Source: Shewanella livingstonensis (lineage in GTDB: Bacteria; Pseudomonadota; Gammaproteobacteria; Enterobacterales; Shewanellaceae). From it: a stretch of 64,000 bases of DNA. Below the pieces are notes generated by a model. That model did no database searches, had not been told where the DNA came from, and was given only the letters and a program-made list of their open reading frames with translations. Position numbers and translations under genes: made by a program. The DNA is taken from positions 4,598,001 through 4,662,000 of the forward strand of contig NZ_CP034015.1 in the NCBI RefSeq assembly GCF_003855395.1, read 5' to 3'. Positions 17,606-26,634 of this stretch are shown here, piece after piece (position 1 is the first letter of the stretch; the number at the start of each line of letters is the position of its first letter).

Positions 17606-19699
17606 TTAGCGAAGTTGCTGCATTAAATACGCATACACCATTGAGCTTAACTCAGCGGCCTGAGTGTTATCGGCTGCACCGGCATGGCCACCTTCAATGT
17701 TCTCAAAATACAACACATCGATACCCATGTCTTCCATTTTAGCCACCATTTTGCGCGCATGGGCAGGATGAACCCGATCATCGCGTGTTGAAGTAGTAAA
17801 GAACACTTTAGGGTAACTAATACCCTTTTTCAGATTGTGGTACGGAGAGTAGGTTTTAATATAAGCCCACTCTGCTTCAATGTCAGGATTACCATATTCA
17901 CCCATCCAACTGGCACCAGCTAATAACTTGTTATAGCGCTTCATATCCAACAGCGGCACTTGGCACACTACGGCGTTATATAACTCAGGGCGACGAGTAA
18001 ATGCCGCGCCCATTAGCAAGCCGCCGTTACTGCCACCTTGAATGCCAAGATGTTTGCTTGAGGTAATTTTACGGGCAATTAAGTCTTCTGCAATCGCTTC
18101 AAAATCTTCATAAGCTTTATGGCGATTTTGTTTTAATGCTGCTTGATGCCAAGCGGGGCCGTACTCTCCACCGCCACGAATATTAGCCAGCACATACACA
18201 CCGCCCTGCTCTAACCAGTTTTTACCTATGGTGGCTGAATAAGCGGGCAAGCGCGACACTTCAAAACCGCCATAACCATAAAGTAATGTTGGGTTGCTGC
18301 TATCAAGTTTAATGTCTTTCGCCATCACCACAAAATAAGGCACTTTTGTGCCGTCTTTTGACTTTACAAAGTATTGTTTAGTCACAAACTTATCAGCGCC
18401 AAATTGTTGTGGCATCGCTTTAATTTTATCGGTTTTTAAGCTTGCACCATTTAAGCGATATAAACTGGCTGGCTCTAAAAAGCTGGTGTAGTTAACAAAA
18501 AAGTCATCACTATCACGTTCAACGTCAAATACACTTAAAGTGCCATTGGCTTCAAATGGCACAGGTTTGCTTTGCCACTCACCTTTATCGTTTTGCATGT
18601 AGCGCACTAGTTTGCTTTTTACATCATCTAGCCAAGTGACAAAAATAGCATTCTGGCTAAATGCCACCTGTGAAATAGAAGCGTGTTCGGTTGGTGATAC
18701 CAACTCACTAAATACTGGCTTTTGCTCAATGAGTTTATCAACTGGGGTATAAACAATAGCACCCTGTTTAAAGGTACCGTTTTTAGTCACTAAATCACTT
18801 TTTAACTCTAAATACAGCTGACCTTTAAAGTAACCTTTTAAATCAGCATCTTCAGGAATAGGCAGAGATACTAGCTTTTCATCTTGATAAACATAATGTT
18901 TAGCGGTGTAAAACGTTAAGCTTTCGGTAACGATATTAAGCGGTGTTTCATCATCAAACATCACATAACCCGACACAGCAACTGAGGTTTTATCGCCTCT
19001 AAATACTAATTTTGCGGCAGACAACGGTGTGCCACGTTTCCACAACTTAACTACACTTGGATAGCCAGAATCGGTCATGCTTAGCGCATCACCAAAATCG
19101 GTACCAACAAATACGGTATCTTTATCAATCCAACTTAGCCTCGACTTGGCTTCTGCTAATACGAAAGGCTGTTGAGTACTGTCGACAAACGCTTTAGCGG
19201 TTAAATTAAATTCGCGCACTTCTGCGGCATCTGCACCACCACGAGACAAAGACACAAAACAACGCTCATTTTGTGGATATTGACACTCAATGCCCTTAAA
19301 TACCCAGTTAACATCCTCTGCTTTACCAAGGGCATCAATATCGAGCACTGTTTCCCAGTTAGGTTCAGCCTTAGCGTATTCTACTAATGTGGTGCGACGA
19401 TAAATGCCACGCTCGTGGGTTTCATCTTTCCAAAAGTTATACAGGTAATCGCCAATACGAGTGGCATAAGGAATGCGGGCTTTGTCGTTTAAAATATCGA
19501 GGCTGTTTGCCACCAACTTATCAAAGCCTGGGTAAGCTTTAATGTGGGTCGCAGACAAAGTATTTTGTTGCTTAACCCACTCCATAGGCTTAGCGCCTTC
19601 AACATCTTCCAGCCAAATAAATTTGTCTTCTTCTGCATGAACCGGTATTGCCATAGTCATCGCACTCGCTATACATAAAGGTATGATTCGCTTAAGCAT
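17606..19699 (-). CDS. Prolyl oligopeptidase (S9A serine peptidase)
   Basis: 697 residues with a Sec signal peptide (ending PVHA-EED), so periplasmic. An N-terminal seven-bladed propeller (about 70-420) precedes an alpha/beta hydrolase domain with LLYGYGGFEVSRLPAYS (oxyanion region), GIQGGSNGGLLMGA (catalytic Ser), the Asp near TSTRDDRVHP and the His in IEGGHAGA. It cleaves short peptides after proline. AAGGAAA precedes the start. Monocistronic with its own terminator. Confidence 0.95.
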   Translation of the reverse strand: MLKRIIPLCIASAMTMAIPVHAEEDKFIWLEDVEGAKPMEWVKQQNTLSATHIKAYPGFDKLVANSLDILNDKARIPYATRIGDYLYNFWKDETHERGIYRRTTLVEYAKAEPNWETVLDIDALGKAEDVNWVFKGIECQYPQNERCFVSLSRGGADAAEVREFNLTAKAFVDSTQQPFVLAEAKSRLSWIDKDTVFVGTDFGDALSMTDSGYPSVVKLWKRGTPLSAAKLVFRGDKTSVAVSGYVMFDDETPLNIVTESLTFYTAKHYVYQDEKLVSLPIPEDADLKGYFKGQLYLELKSDLVTKNGTFKQGAIVYTPVDKLIEQKPVFSELVSPTEHASISQVAFSQNAIFVTWLDDVKSKLVRYMQNDKGEWQSKPVPFEANGTLSVFDVERDSDDFFVNYTSFLEPASLYRLNGASLKTDKIKAMPQQFGADKFVTKQYFVKSKDGTKVPYFVVMAKDIKLDSSNPTLLYGYGGFEVSRLPAYSATIGKNWLEQGGVYVLANIRGGGEYGPAWHQAALKQNRHKAYEDFEAIAEDLIARKITSSKHLGIQGGSNGGLLMGAAFTRRPELYNAVVCQVPLLDMKRYNKLLAGASWMGEYGNPDIEAEWAYIKTYSPYHNLKKGISYPKVFFTTSTRDDRVHPAHARKMVAKMEDMGIDVLYFENIEGGHAGAADNTQAAELSSMVYAYLMQQLR

Positions 19700-20032
19700 T
19701 AAAATTTCCTTTTCGTTATGTGCTCGCGGTATTTTACAAACTTTCCTATACTTTAATCCATTTAATACTAAATTGACTAATTATCTGGCCATTCAGCATG
19801 AGTTCAACGCTTGTAAGTAATGTAACATAATGAAACGCATCGTTATTAGCGTCATTAGTGTCAGCGGATTTCGATAATAACACCTTAAAATATAGGTATT
19901 ATTCGATCCAAACCTTACGGTATTTGCCTATGTTGAAATTGAATCGATTATTAGTACAGGGATCTATTGCCAATGTAGCGGATGAAACAGGTATAATCAT
20001 CTGCTAACCACAGAGAAATGAAGACCGACATC

Positions 20033-20311
20033 ATGGCTAAAACCGCAGCAGCATTACATATATTAGTGAAACACCAAACTCAGGCTGAAGACATCATTAA
20101 GCAGCTTAATAATGGCGCCAAGTTTGATGTATTAGCCAAAAAGCATTCTAGCTGCACTTCTGCTAAAAGTGGCGGTAACTTAGGTGAATTTAAAAAAGGT
20201 CAAATGGTGCCACCGTTCGACAAAGTGTGTTTTAACAGCGAGTTAATCACCCCGCACCTAGTCAAAACCAAATTTGGCTGGCATGTGGTCAAGGTGATCT
20301 ACCGCACTTAA
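20033..20311 (+). CDS. ppiC: Parvulin-type peptidyl-prolyl isomerase PpiC
   Basis: 92 residues, a stand-alone parvulin with the family pattern MAKTAAALHILVK, KFDVLAKKHSSC, SGGNLGEFKKGQMVPPFD and TKFGWHVVKV. It speeds cis-trans isomerisation of Xaa-Pro bonds in the cytoplasm. The start was chosen by match to E. coli PpiC; an in-frame ATG five codons upstream (20018) is possible. The protein has the usual length and no odd residues. Confidence 0.95.
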   Translation: MAKTAAALHILVKHQTQAEDIIKQLNNGAKFDVLAKKHSSCTSAKSGGNLGEFKKGQMVPPFDKVCFNSELITPHLVKTKFGWHVVKVIYRT

Positions 20312-20472
20312 CATCAATCGAATCTGGAATACGTCTTGTTTGAATGAAGTGTGACTTGGAGTGAGTCGAACCTAGAATCGCTTGTCGTTACGGTAAGCCA
20401 AATTAAGACGTATAGAACAAGAACTGCACTGAGTTAAAGGTGGGCTTACTACCGACACCCACCGTTTCAAAT

Positions 20473-21186
20473 TTATTCTCGTAGTTTGATCGACAGTTCA
20501 CCGTCACGAATTTGAATATCATCAACCCCATCAGCAAATGCATTCCAAAAGCCGCGATCGCCAAACTCACCCACTAAGTTGACGTTTTTCATATTGCCAA
20601 GCCATGCATTTGGAATAGGCACGCCCATTAAGCTCACACCAACTAACGCGACCACTGGGCGACGATTAGCATCAAGATGAATATCGAGTCCGGTGTTCAC
20701 CCGTAAAATCTCCCCTGCCATCACTGGAAAATCATGTGGGATCGAAATCAACATCGTTGCACTGGCCAAATTGTCTGAAAAGTCTATCGCGACCCGCTGG
20801 GCAAAATCAGGATTACGGCCAATCATTGAGTTAACTTCTTTTTCGCTAAAGGTCACTTGACGGTCGGCATCCAATTCTCGATACGCCTGTGGGGTTAACT
20901 CTTGGTTGCTATTACCGCGATCGCTTGGATTAGATGAATGACTCACCTGACGCCTAGGCTCACCTTGCCAACCTAACTGGGTCAGTTTTTGGTCCAGTTT
21001 TTGTTCTTCTTGAGCATTTAATGTCACTGGCGTTAGCGGCGATGGGAAGATATAAGTACGGATAATCAAAAATGTTAATCCAACCGAGACAACTATGGTA
21101 GCTAGAATGATCAACAGTAGTTTTACGCCAGAAGCACCATGCTGCCGACGACTCAGCGTGGATAAATTGATAAATGAAGTTCGCAT
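20473..21186 (-). CDS. Membrane-anchored conserved hypothetical protein
   Basis: About 237 residues. One membrane helix (about 22-45, GVKLLLIILATIVVSVGLTFLII) leaves most of the protein outside. The outer part has a charged linker and a domain (about 110-235) with TFSEKEVNSMIGRNPDFAQRVAIDFSDNLASATMLI. The pattern 'growing beta-sheet with regular hydrophobics' could be a lipid- or ligand-binding fold, but I recognise no named family. Start at MRTSF is supported by AAGGTGAG 6 bases upstream. Monocistronic. Confidence 0.6.
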   Translation of the reverse strand: MRTSFINLSTLSRRQHGASGVKLLLIILATIVVSVGLTFLIIRTYIFPSPLTPVTLNAQEEQKLDQKLTQLGWQGEPRRQVSHSSNPSDRGNSNQELTPQAYRELDADRQVTFSEKEVNSMIGRNPDFAQRVAIDFSDNLASATMLISIPHDFPVMAGEILRVNTGLDIHLDANRRPVVALVGVSLMGVPIPNAWLGNMKNVNLVGEFGDRGFWNAFADGVDDIQIRDGELSIKLRE

Positions 21187-21431
21187 TAACTCACCTTTTT
21201 TATTCTGTGCTTGTCCATCATGGTAATACCCACTCAAACTAAACACCAACTATAAACTGAACATGACCACGGATAACCCATATAAAAGTACCGCAATACC
21301 GCAAATTAGGTAACGCTTAAATGTTACACTTAGCTAACAAATCGAGTTACAAACCAAGCTAATTGTAATAAAATTATCAATCTACATAACGTAAATCAGT
21401 CAGCCTAGTTGAGTAAAATAAAGGATTATTA

Positions 21432-23015
21432 ATGCAGTTACTCTCAAGCAATATCTTAGCTCCATTCATTATTAGCGCCAGCCTATTGTTAACAGCGTGT
21501 GGCGGTGGTGGCTCGTCTATTGGCGACAGTTCATCAGGTGGCAATAATAATAGCGGCTCAACCGCTCCTCAATGGGTTACCGGCCAATTTGCCGACGACT
21601 CGACCTTAGCCAATCAGTGCAGTGCGCCATTAACCCAAAAGTTGTGGTTACGATCATGGAGCAACGACACTTATCTTTGGTACAACGAAATTGCTGACCG
21701 TAATCCTGCACCATATAGCGTGGCAGAATATTTTGAGCTACTTAAAACCGATGAATTGTCTGACACTGGCAACCTAAAAGATAACTTCCATTTTTCAATG
21801 TCGACAGCAGAGTGGGAATTACTTAATGGCTCGGGTGCCTCTGTTGGTTATGGCATGACGTTAAATTTACGTAATCCTTCACCAGGTATATCAAGACAGG
21901 TGACAGTGGCTTATAACGAGCCCAACTCGCCCGCCAGTAATGCAGGCATTAGTCGCGGTACCCTTATTGTCACTGTTGACGGCGTTAGCGTCGCAGATGC
22001 TAATGACAGCGACAGTATCGACACCATAAATGCGGGTTTATTCCCAATGACCAGCACTAAGCAAACCGTGTTTATTGTTCGTGATTTAGGTGCTCAAGCT
22101 AACCGCACAGTGACACTATCGGCAGGCAACATAGTGTCAAAGCCTGTACAAAATACCAAAACCATCCAAACCGCTAACGGTAAAGTGGGTTATTTACAAT
22201 TTAACTCACACATCGCAACCGCGGAAAAAGGCTTATACGATGCGATGACATTGCTAAGCAACGCCCAAGTTAACGATTTAGTGTTAGATATTCGCTACAA
22301 CGGCGGCGGATTATTAGCCTTAGCCAGTCAATTGGGTTACATGATTGCCGGCGACGAAGCTACGGCTAACCATATATTTGAGCGTACGAGCTTTAATAAA
22401 AAGTATACTACGATCAATCCAGTAACGCGTGAAACGCTCTCGCCAATGCCGTTTATTTCTGAGTCTGTTGGCTTTAATACTTCATTACTACGTAGCGGAT
22501 TATCGCTGCCAACGTTAAATCTTAAGCGGGTATTTGTACTAACAACGCCAGATACTTGTTCTGCCAGTGAAGCTCTAATGAATGCCCTTCGCGGTATTGA
22601 TATTGAAGTGATTCAATTAGGCGATACTACCTGCGGTAAACCTTACGGTTTTTACCCAACTAATAACTGTGCCACCACCTACTTTACTATCCAGTTCAAA
22701 GGGGTAAATGACAAAGGATTTGGCGAGTATTCTGACGGATTTATGCCATCAACCAATCCAACAATAGACAGCGAAGTACCAGGTTGTGTGCTCGCAGACG
22801 ATCTTGGACATGCTCTAGGTGACACCAACGAAAGATTATTAAGCGCGGCATTATTTTATCGCGACAACAACCGCTGCCCAGCAACAGCGACGGCAGTTGC
22901 ACGAGCGCCAACCAAAAATACCTTTGTCGATCCAGGTTTTATGCTGCAAGACACTCGTAATCAAAATATGCTTAAAAATAACCGTATTCTTTTGCCATCG
23001 GCTTTGGATCAATAA
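21432..23015 (+). CDS. S41-family C-terminal processing peptidase, lipoprotein
   Basis: 527 residues. The leader ends LLTAC, a good lipobox, followed by a Gly/Ser/Asn-rich linker. A PDZ domain (about 145-235, SPASNAGISRGTLIVTVDGVSV) precedes the S41 protease core with VGYLQFNSHI, DLVLDIRYNGGG, the nucleophile Ser in TPDTCSASEALMNAL and the Lys in TTCGKPYGFYP. It probably trims or degrades envelope proteins. Extra Cys suggest disulfides, consistent with a periplasmic/outer-membrane place. Its stop overlaps the next start (TAATG), so the two are translationally coupled. Confidence 0.9.
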   Translation: MQLLSSNILAPFIISASLLLTACGGGGSSIGDSSSGGNNNSGSTAPQWVTGQFADDSTLANQCSAPLTQKLWLRSWSNDTYLWYNEIADRNPAPYSVAEYFELLKTDELSDTGNLKDNFHFSMSTAEWELLNGSGASVGYGMTLNLRNPSPGISRQVTVAYNEPNSPASNAGISRGTLIVTVDGVSVADANDSDSIDTINAGLFPMTSTKQTVFIVRDLGAQANRTVTLSAGNIVSKPVQNTKTIQTANGKVGYLQFNSHIATAEKGLYDAMTLLSNAQVNDLVLDIRYNGGGLLALASQLGYMIAGDEATANHIFERTSFNKKYTTINPVTRETLSPMPFISESVGFNTSLLRSGLSLPTLNLKRVFVLTTPDTCSASEALMNALRGIDIEVIQLGDTTCGKPYGFYPTNNCATTYFTIQFKGVNDKGFGEYSDGFMPSTNPTIDSEVPGCVLADDLGHALGDTNERLLSAALFYRDNNRCPATATAVARAPTKNTFVDPGFMLQDTRNQNMLKNNRILLPSALDQ

Positions 23016-23404
23016 TGCAAAAACAATTACTAGGCATATTGGTCGTATTGGCGGTAAGCGGCTGTGGCGCTACAGCAAAAGAGTCAGTCTCCCCTCCACA
23101 AGCGGCCACACTGACAAACTCAAGTGACCAAGTCCATGCGGAATTACAACAAGTAATCGCGCGCTTATTGGATGCCAGCAATGTGTTAATTGCCGACAAC
23201 GCTTTTACTCAATATAGCCAGGAAGTGATTGAACGGGCACAGCACAAAGATGAGAATGGTTTACTCATAATGGGCCGTAACACTGAAATACCAGATGCGG
23301 TACAACTGTTAAAGCAAGGCGACAGGTGCTTATTACGTCATGTACAAAGCGGCAACACTGCAAACTTATCGCAAGCACGTTGTAAGCTTGAAGACGAGCA
23401 ATAG
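23015..23404 (+). CDS. Small lipoprotein coupled to the S41 protease
   Basis: 129 residues. Signal peptide with lipobox AVSGC (about residues 12-17), then a helical soluble part. No known domain is recognised. TAATG overlap with the S41 protease gene indicates that the products act together, perhaps as adaptor or inhibitor, which is inference only. A strong terminator follows. Confidence 0.75.
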   Translation: MQKQLLGILVVLAVSGCGATAKESVSPPQAATLTNSSDQVHAELQQVIARLLDASNVLIADNAFTQYSQEVIERAQHKDENGLLIMGRNTEIPDAVQLLKQGDRCLLRHVQSGNTANLSQARCKLEDEQ

Positions 23405-23439
23405 CATCAAATTGAGTATTTTGATATAAGCCAATACAC

Positions 23440-23479
23440 AAAAAGGCCAGAGCATATCTCAATATGCTCTGGCCTTTTT
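23440..23479 (+). terminator. Rho-independent terminator, bidirectional
   Basis: A 17-bp perfect stem beginning AAAAGGCCAGAGC, with loop CTCA, gives a T-run both ways. It ends the S41 operon and the convergent membrane protein gene. Confidence 0.93.
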
Positions 23480-23519
23480 GTTACGCGTTAACTCATTACA
23501 CCGCTAATTCACTTCACTA

Positions 23520-24278
23520 TTAACTCACTATACTGTAAAGCCAAGCTCCGCCTTTTATCATCATGGTAAAACCAATACCCATCATAAATAAATAGCTAAA
23601 CATAAAACCTATAGCACCGTTTGAGCCTTTTGCAGCGTCAGAACCCTCTAACGTCATGATAATGCGACTCATGGTAAATAAGATAAAAAAGTTGAAAATG
23701 ATACTCAAGATAAAATAGTCACCCAACATGGGGAGTACACCGCCAATGACGCTGCAGAGCAGTAGCAGTAAATCACTAAATTTTTCTTTGAGGGAGTATT
23801 TTTTTTCTAATATGCGAACAAGCAATACTCCCAACATAATGACTAAATAATACAGTGAACTGGTTAATGCAGAGTAAATCCCTTGTGTTATCGTTGTGAA
23901 ATTGAGCTCTGCTGTCACAGCAACTTCGGTAGTGGTTACTGTTGAGTCAGTAAAAAAACTGGCAATCAAATGACCCACGCCAAATATGATTAACCATGCC
24001 ACTGCAAATGCAATCAAACCATCTCTGTCTATAGGATGGCTTGCTTTACGATTGACTATAATAGCCAATAGCAAACCGCATAAGGTAACGCCAACGAGTA
24101 AACTTAACGCATACCAATATTGGTCTAAATAGAAAAAAGCCAGGCTGGGAGATAGCACTAAAAAGGATTGATAAAACTCATTATTTTGGGTCGTTAAACC
24201 GGTATCTTTATAAAAAGCAAAATATACTATTAATGGCTGAAAAATAACAAGCGTAATGCAGAGGGTAATGATATCCAT
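23520..24278 (-). CDS. Polytopic inner-membrane protein, unknown function
   Basis: 252 residues with seven or eight hydrophobic helices, e.g. IITLCITLVIFQPLIVYFAFY at the N-terminus, ALSLLVGVTLCGLLLAIIV, GLIAFAVAWLIIFGVGHLIA, LYYLVIMLGVLLV, and IGFMFSYLFMMGIGFTMMI at the C-terminus. No transporter motif or charged residue pattern I can name. Single gene, convergent with the S41 operon. Confidence 0.6.
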   Translation of the reverse strand: MDIITLCITLVIFQPLIVYFAFYKDTGLTTQNNEFYQSFLVLSPSLAFFYLDQYWYALSLLVGVTLCGLLLAIIVNRKASHPIDRDGLIAFAVAWLIIFGVGHLIASFFTDSTVTTTEVAVTAELNFTTITQGIYSALTSSLYYLVIMLGVLLVRILEKKYSLKEKFSDLLLLLCSVIGGVLPMLGDYFILSIIFNFFILFTMSRIIMTLEGSDAAKGSNGAIGFMFSYLFMMGIGFTMMIKGGAWLYSIVS

Positions 24279-24666
24279 AAAACATCCGTGTAATTAAACT
24301 AAATATACAGCACCATGCTATACCGGGCTTAGTATAAACCTCAGTATTGTAAATTCAATCTAAAATGCCCGCTGATTAATATGTCATGAGCGAGTGGCAA
24401 CATTGACCCCTTCATGTCAGTGTTCAATGTTGCACTAAAGATATAGATAAAGTTAATAATAAAGTGAGTCTCGCTACCCCTAATAAAACCTTCAAATAGA
24501 CCTAGGCGCATTGTCAGTGTGTTTCAAGATTGTTATAACCGCAAACGTCTGTCGGGCAGACTATATCGACGCTTATCATGTAATGAGCTAATCAGGCTTG
24601 CGCCTGTATTGGTAAAACGTGATAAAATCGCGTAATACTTACTTTCCCTCCATTCAAGGTAACGCA
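24279..24666. other. Intergenic region without a recognised gene
   Basis: About 390 bases between divergent genes. It should carry promoters for both sides. No hairpin, repeat or frame stands out. Confidence 0.4.
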
Positions 24667-24918
24667 ATGAATCCTATTCTAGCCATCTTCAAAGAACACA
24701 ATATCAGTGACGCACAAATTAATGAGCTATTCCAGACGTTAACTGAAAACCCATTTGCAGCAATGGCGACTATTGGTCAGTTAGGGATCCCTGCGGAACA
24801 ACTGCAGCAGTTAATGGGTATGGTGATGCAAAATCCAGCCCTGATCAAAGAAGCCGTTGAAGAGTTAGGACTAGACTTTTCTAAAGTTGAAGCAGCAAAA
24901 GCACAGCTACAACCATAA
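24667..24918 (+). CDS. DUF2999 family small protein
   Basis: 83 residues, mostly helical: MNPILAIFKEHNISDAQINELF, then NPFAAMATIGQLGIPAEQLQQLMGMVMQNPALIKEAVEELGLDF. Short proteins of this type are conserved in Shewanella and relatives, with no known role. AAGGTAAC stands 4-5 bases before the chosen ATG; the in-frame Met 16 codons earlier has no such site. A strong terminator follows at once. Confidence 0.75.
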   Translation: MNPILAIFKEHNISDAQINELFQTLTENPFAAMATIGQLGIPAEQLQQLMGMVMQNPALIKEAVEELGLDFSKVEAAKAQLQP

Positions 24919-24938
24919 TTAAGCTCTACAACACAAAC

Positions 24939-24974
24939 AAAAACGGCCAGTATCTTAGATACTGGCCGTTTTTT
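24939..24974 (+). terminator. Rho-independent terminator, bidirectional
   Basis: A 16-bp stem AAAAACGGCCAGTATC with its complement, loop TTA, T-run. It also serves the convergent marR-type gene. Confidence 0.93.
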
Positions 24975-24990
24975 GCGTTTCTAATCATGA

Positions 24991-25479
24991 TTAATCACCT
25001 TCAAAACCCGTTAACCACGTTTTGAGTAATTGGTTTAACGCTGGAACGTCTGAGTCAGGCAGGCTTTTGACTAATTTATGCTGAATAAGTACATGTTGTT
25101 CTATCGCTTCATCAATTACCGCGAGGCCTTTTTTAGTCAAACCAACGGAAACGCTGCGTCTATCTTCTGTACTGTGTACTCGGGCAATTAAATGTTTCGA
25201 TTCCAATTTATCTAACCGATTGGTCATTGCGCCAGAGGTGAGCATCATCGACGACAATAACCCTGAAGGCGTTAACGTATAAGGCTGACCTGCACGCCTT
25301 AATGTCGCTAGCACATCAAACTCCCCCATGGTCAGGTCAAACTGTTTATGACAAGCAGAGATCTCAGCTTCGATATGTTTTTGTAAACGTAAAAAACGCC
25401 CAAGTATCGCCATTGGCGCGGTATCTAAATGTGGTTTTTGTTCACCCCATTGCGCTACTACTCTATCGATATCCTCCAT
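24991..25479 (-). CDS. MarR-family transcription regulator
   Basis: 162 residues with the MarR winged helix: LTMGEFDVLATLRRAGQPYTLTPSGLLSSMMLTSGAMTNRLDKLESKHLIAR, then the wing STEDRRSVSVGLTKKGL. It probably binds a small phenolic or other drug-like ligand and represses itself and the divergent EamA exporter gene. AAGGGTGA precedes the ATG. The gap to the exporter holds a phased repeat array that is the likely operator. Confidence 0.92.
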   Translation of the reverse strand: MEDIDRVVAQWGEQKPHLDTAPMAILGRFLRLQKHIEAEISACHKQFDLTMGEFDVLATLRRAGQPYTLTPSGLLSSMMLTSGAMTNRLDKLESKHLIARVHSTEDRRSVSVGLTKKGLAVIDEAIEQHVLIQHKLVKSLPDSDVPALNQLLKTWLTGFEGD

Positions 25480-25529
25480 ACATCACCCTTATAATTAGCC
25501 ATTCAATACACACGTTAAAACCTTAACGT

Positions 25530-25640
25530 AAAGATACTTCATAAAAAGGTACTTTACAAAAATAACTTAACGGTCCAGAATTAGCACTTATCTTTATATA
25601 AAGATATTTAACGAAAAGGTATTTAATATAAAGGTAGTTT
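25530..25640. promoter_or_regulatory. 15-bp-phased repeat array, probable MarR operator
   Basis: Five copies of AAAGRTAYTT-like sequence start at 25530, 25545, 25600, 25615 and 25630 (the last reads AAAGGTAGTT). Within each cluster the spacing is exactly 15 bp. A 16-bp perfect palindrome ATCTTTATATAAAGAT covers 25590-25605. The last copy overlaps the ribosome-binding site and start codon of the EamA gene, so binding could block both transcription and translation. Confidence 0.7.
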
Positions 25641-26534
25641 ATGAATATTTTACTCGCCATGATCCCAGCATTCTTTTGGGGTACCACTTATGCGATGACC
25701 CAGCTCACTTTACCTGACTGGCCAGCGTTATTACTTGGTGCCCTGCGCGCATTACCCGCTGGACTGATATTATTAGCCATTAAGCCAAGTAAACCAAAGC
25801 AAGCCGACTGGTCTATTTTAATCAAACTCGGCGCGATTAATATTGCAGTGTTTTTCAGTTTAATATTTATTATGGCACTCACACTGCCGTCAGCTATTTC
25901 GGGTATTGGAATGATTTCAGTGCCGGTTTTCGCGATGCTATTTCATTGGGTAAACAGCAAAAAACGCCCTAATCTGCTACAAGCCTTTTCTGGTGCGATG
26001 TTAATTGGCCTAGCATGGATGCTATTTGATCCCAGTACGATTAGTTTAAATCCTATTGGATTAATGGCGATGCTGGCCGCCATCAGTTGCATTATTGTCG
26101 GCAGCACAATAACCAAAGCGCTGGGTTCTCGTATTCATTGGTGGACCATATTGACCTGGCAGTTGATCATCGGAGGGACATTATTGCTGGTAGCCTCAGG
26201 TATTCAGGCATTATTTTCACCTGAACAATATATCAATGTGGTAAACCAATTTAGCCTGACTAATGGTTTTGGCATCAGCTGGATAATTTTACTCAACACC
26301 GTACTCGGTTACAGTATGTATGTGTGGTTGCTGCAACGTATGTCGGTAGTCGACTTTACTTTTGGCGGCATTGCTAACCCAATCGCGGGTATCGTCTGTG
26401 GATTAGTATTAATGGGCGAGTCATACACACCGCATCAATATCTGTTAATGAGCGGGATGATTTTAGCCTCTATCGCGCCAACCTTGATCCAGTTATTTCG
26501 TCAACGAATACGCAACCCGACTGCTAGCGTTTAA
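25641..26534 (+). CDS. EamA/DMT-family transporter
   Basis: 297 residues with ten predicted helices in two EamA repeats: N-terminal IPAFFWGTTYAMTQLTLPDWPALLLGALRALPAG and, in the second half, ITKALGSRIHWWTILTWQLIIGGTLLL with GFGISWIILLNTVLGYSMYVWLLQRMSVV and IVCGLVLMGE. The family exports amino acids, metabolites or drugs, or imports nucleotide precursors. It is divergent from a MarR regulator, a common arrangement for efflux. AAAGGTAG, part of the repeat array, is its ribosome-binding site. Confidence 0.9.
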   Translation: MNILLAMIPAFFWGTTYAMTQLTLPDWPALLLGALRALPAGLILLAIKPSKPKQADWSILIKLGAINIAVFFSLIFIMALTLPSAISGIGMISVPVFAMLFHWVNSKKRPNLLQAFSGAMLIGLAWMLFDPSTISLNPIGLMAMLAAISCIIVGSTITKALGSRIHWWTILTWQLIIGGTLLLVASGIQALFSPEQYINVVNQFSLTNGFGISWIILLNTVLGYSMYVWLLQRMSVVDFTFGGIANPIAGIVCGLVLMGESYTPHQYLLMSGMILASIAPTLIQLFRQRIRNPTASV

Positions 26535-26557
26535 CCATAACGGAGCAATGAATGTCG

Positions 26558-26586
26558 GTGGCAGAGTAACTAGTTTACTCTGCCAC
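26558..26586. repeat. Inverted repeat after the EamA gene
   Basis: A 12-bp perfect stem GTGGCAGAGTAA / TTACTCTGCCAC without a T-run. The sequence resembles the dispersed CAGAGTAAACT motif seen at 39.8, 48.5 and 50.6 kb, so it may be a REP-type element as well as a terminator. Confidence 0.65.
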
Positions 26587-26634
26587 TGTTAATCCCTGTT
26601 CACCTCAATAGTAACTAGCGTTAATTAGCGTTAA

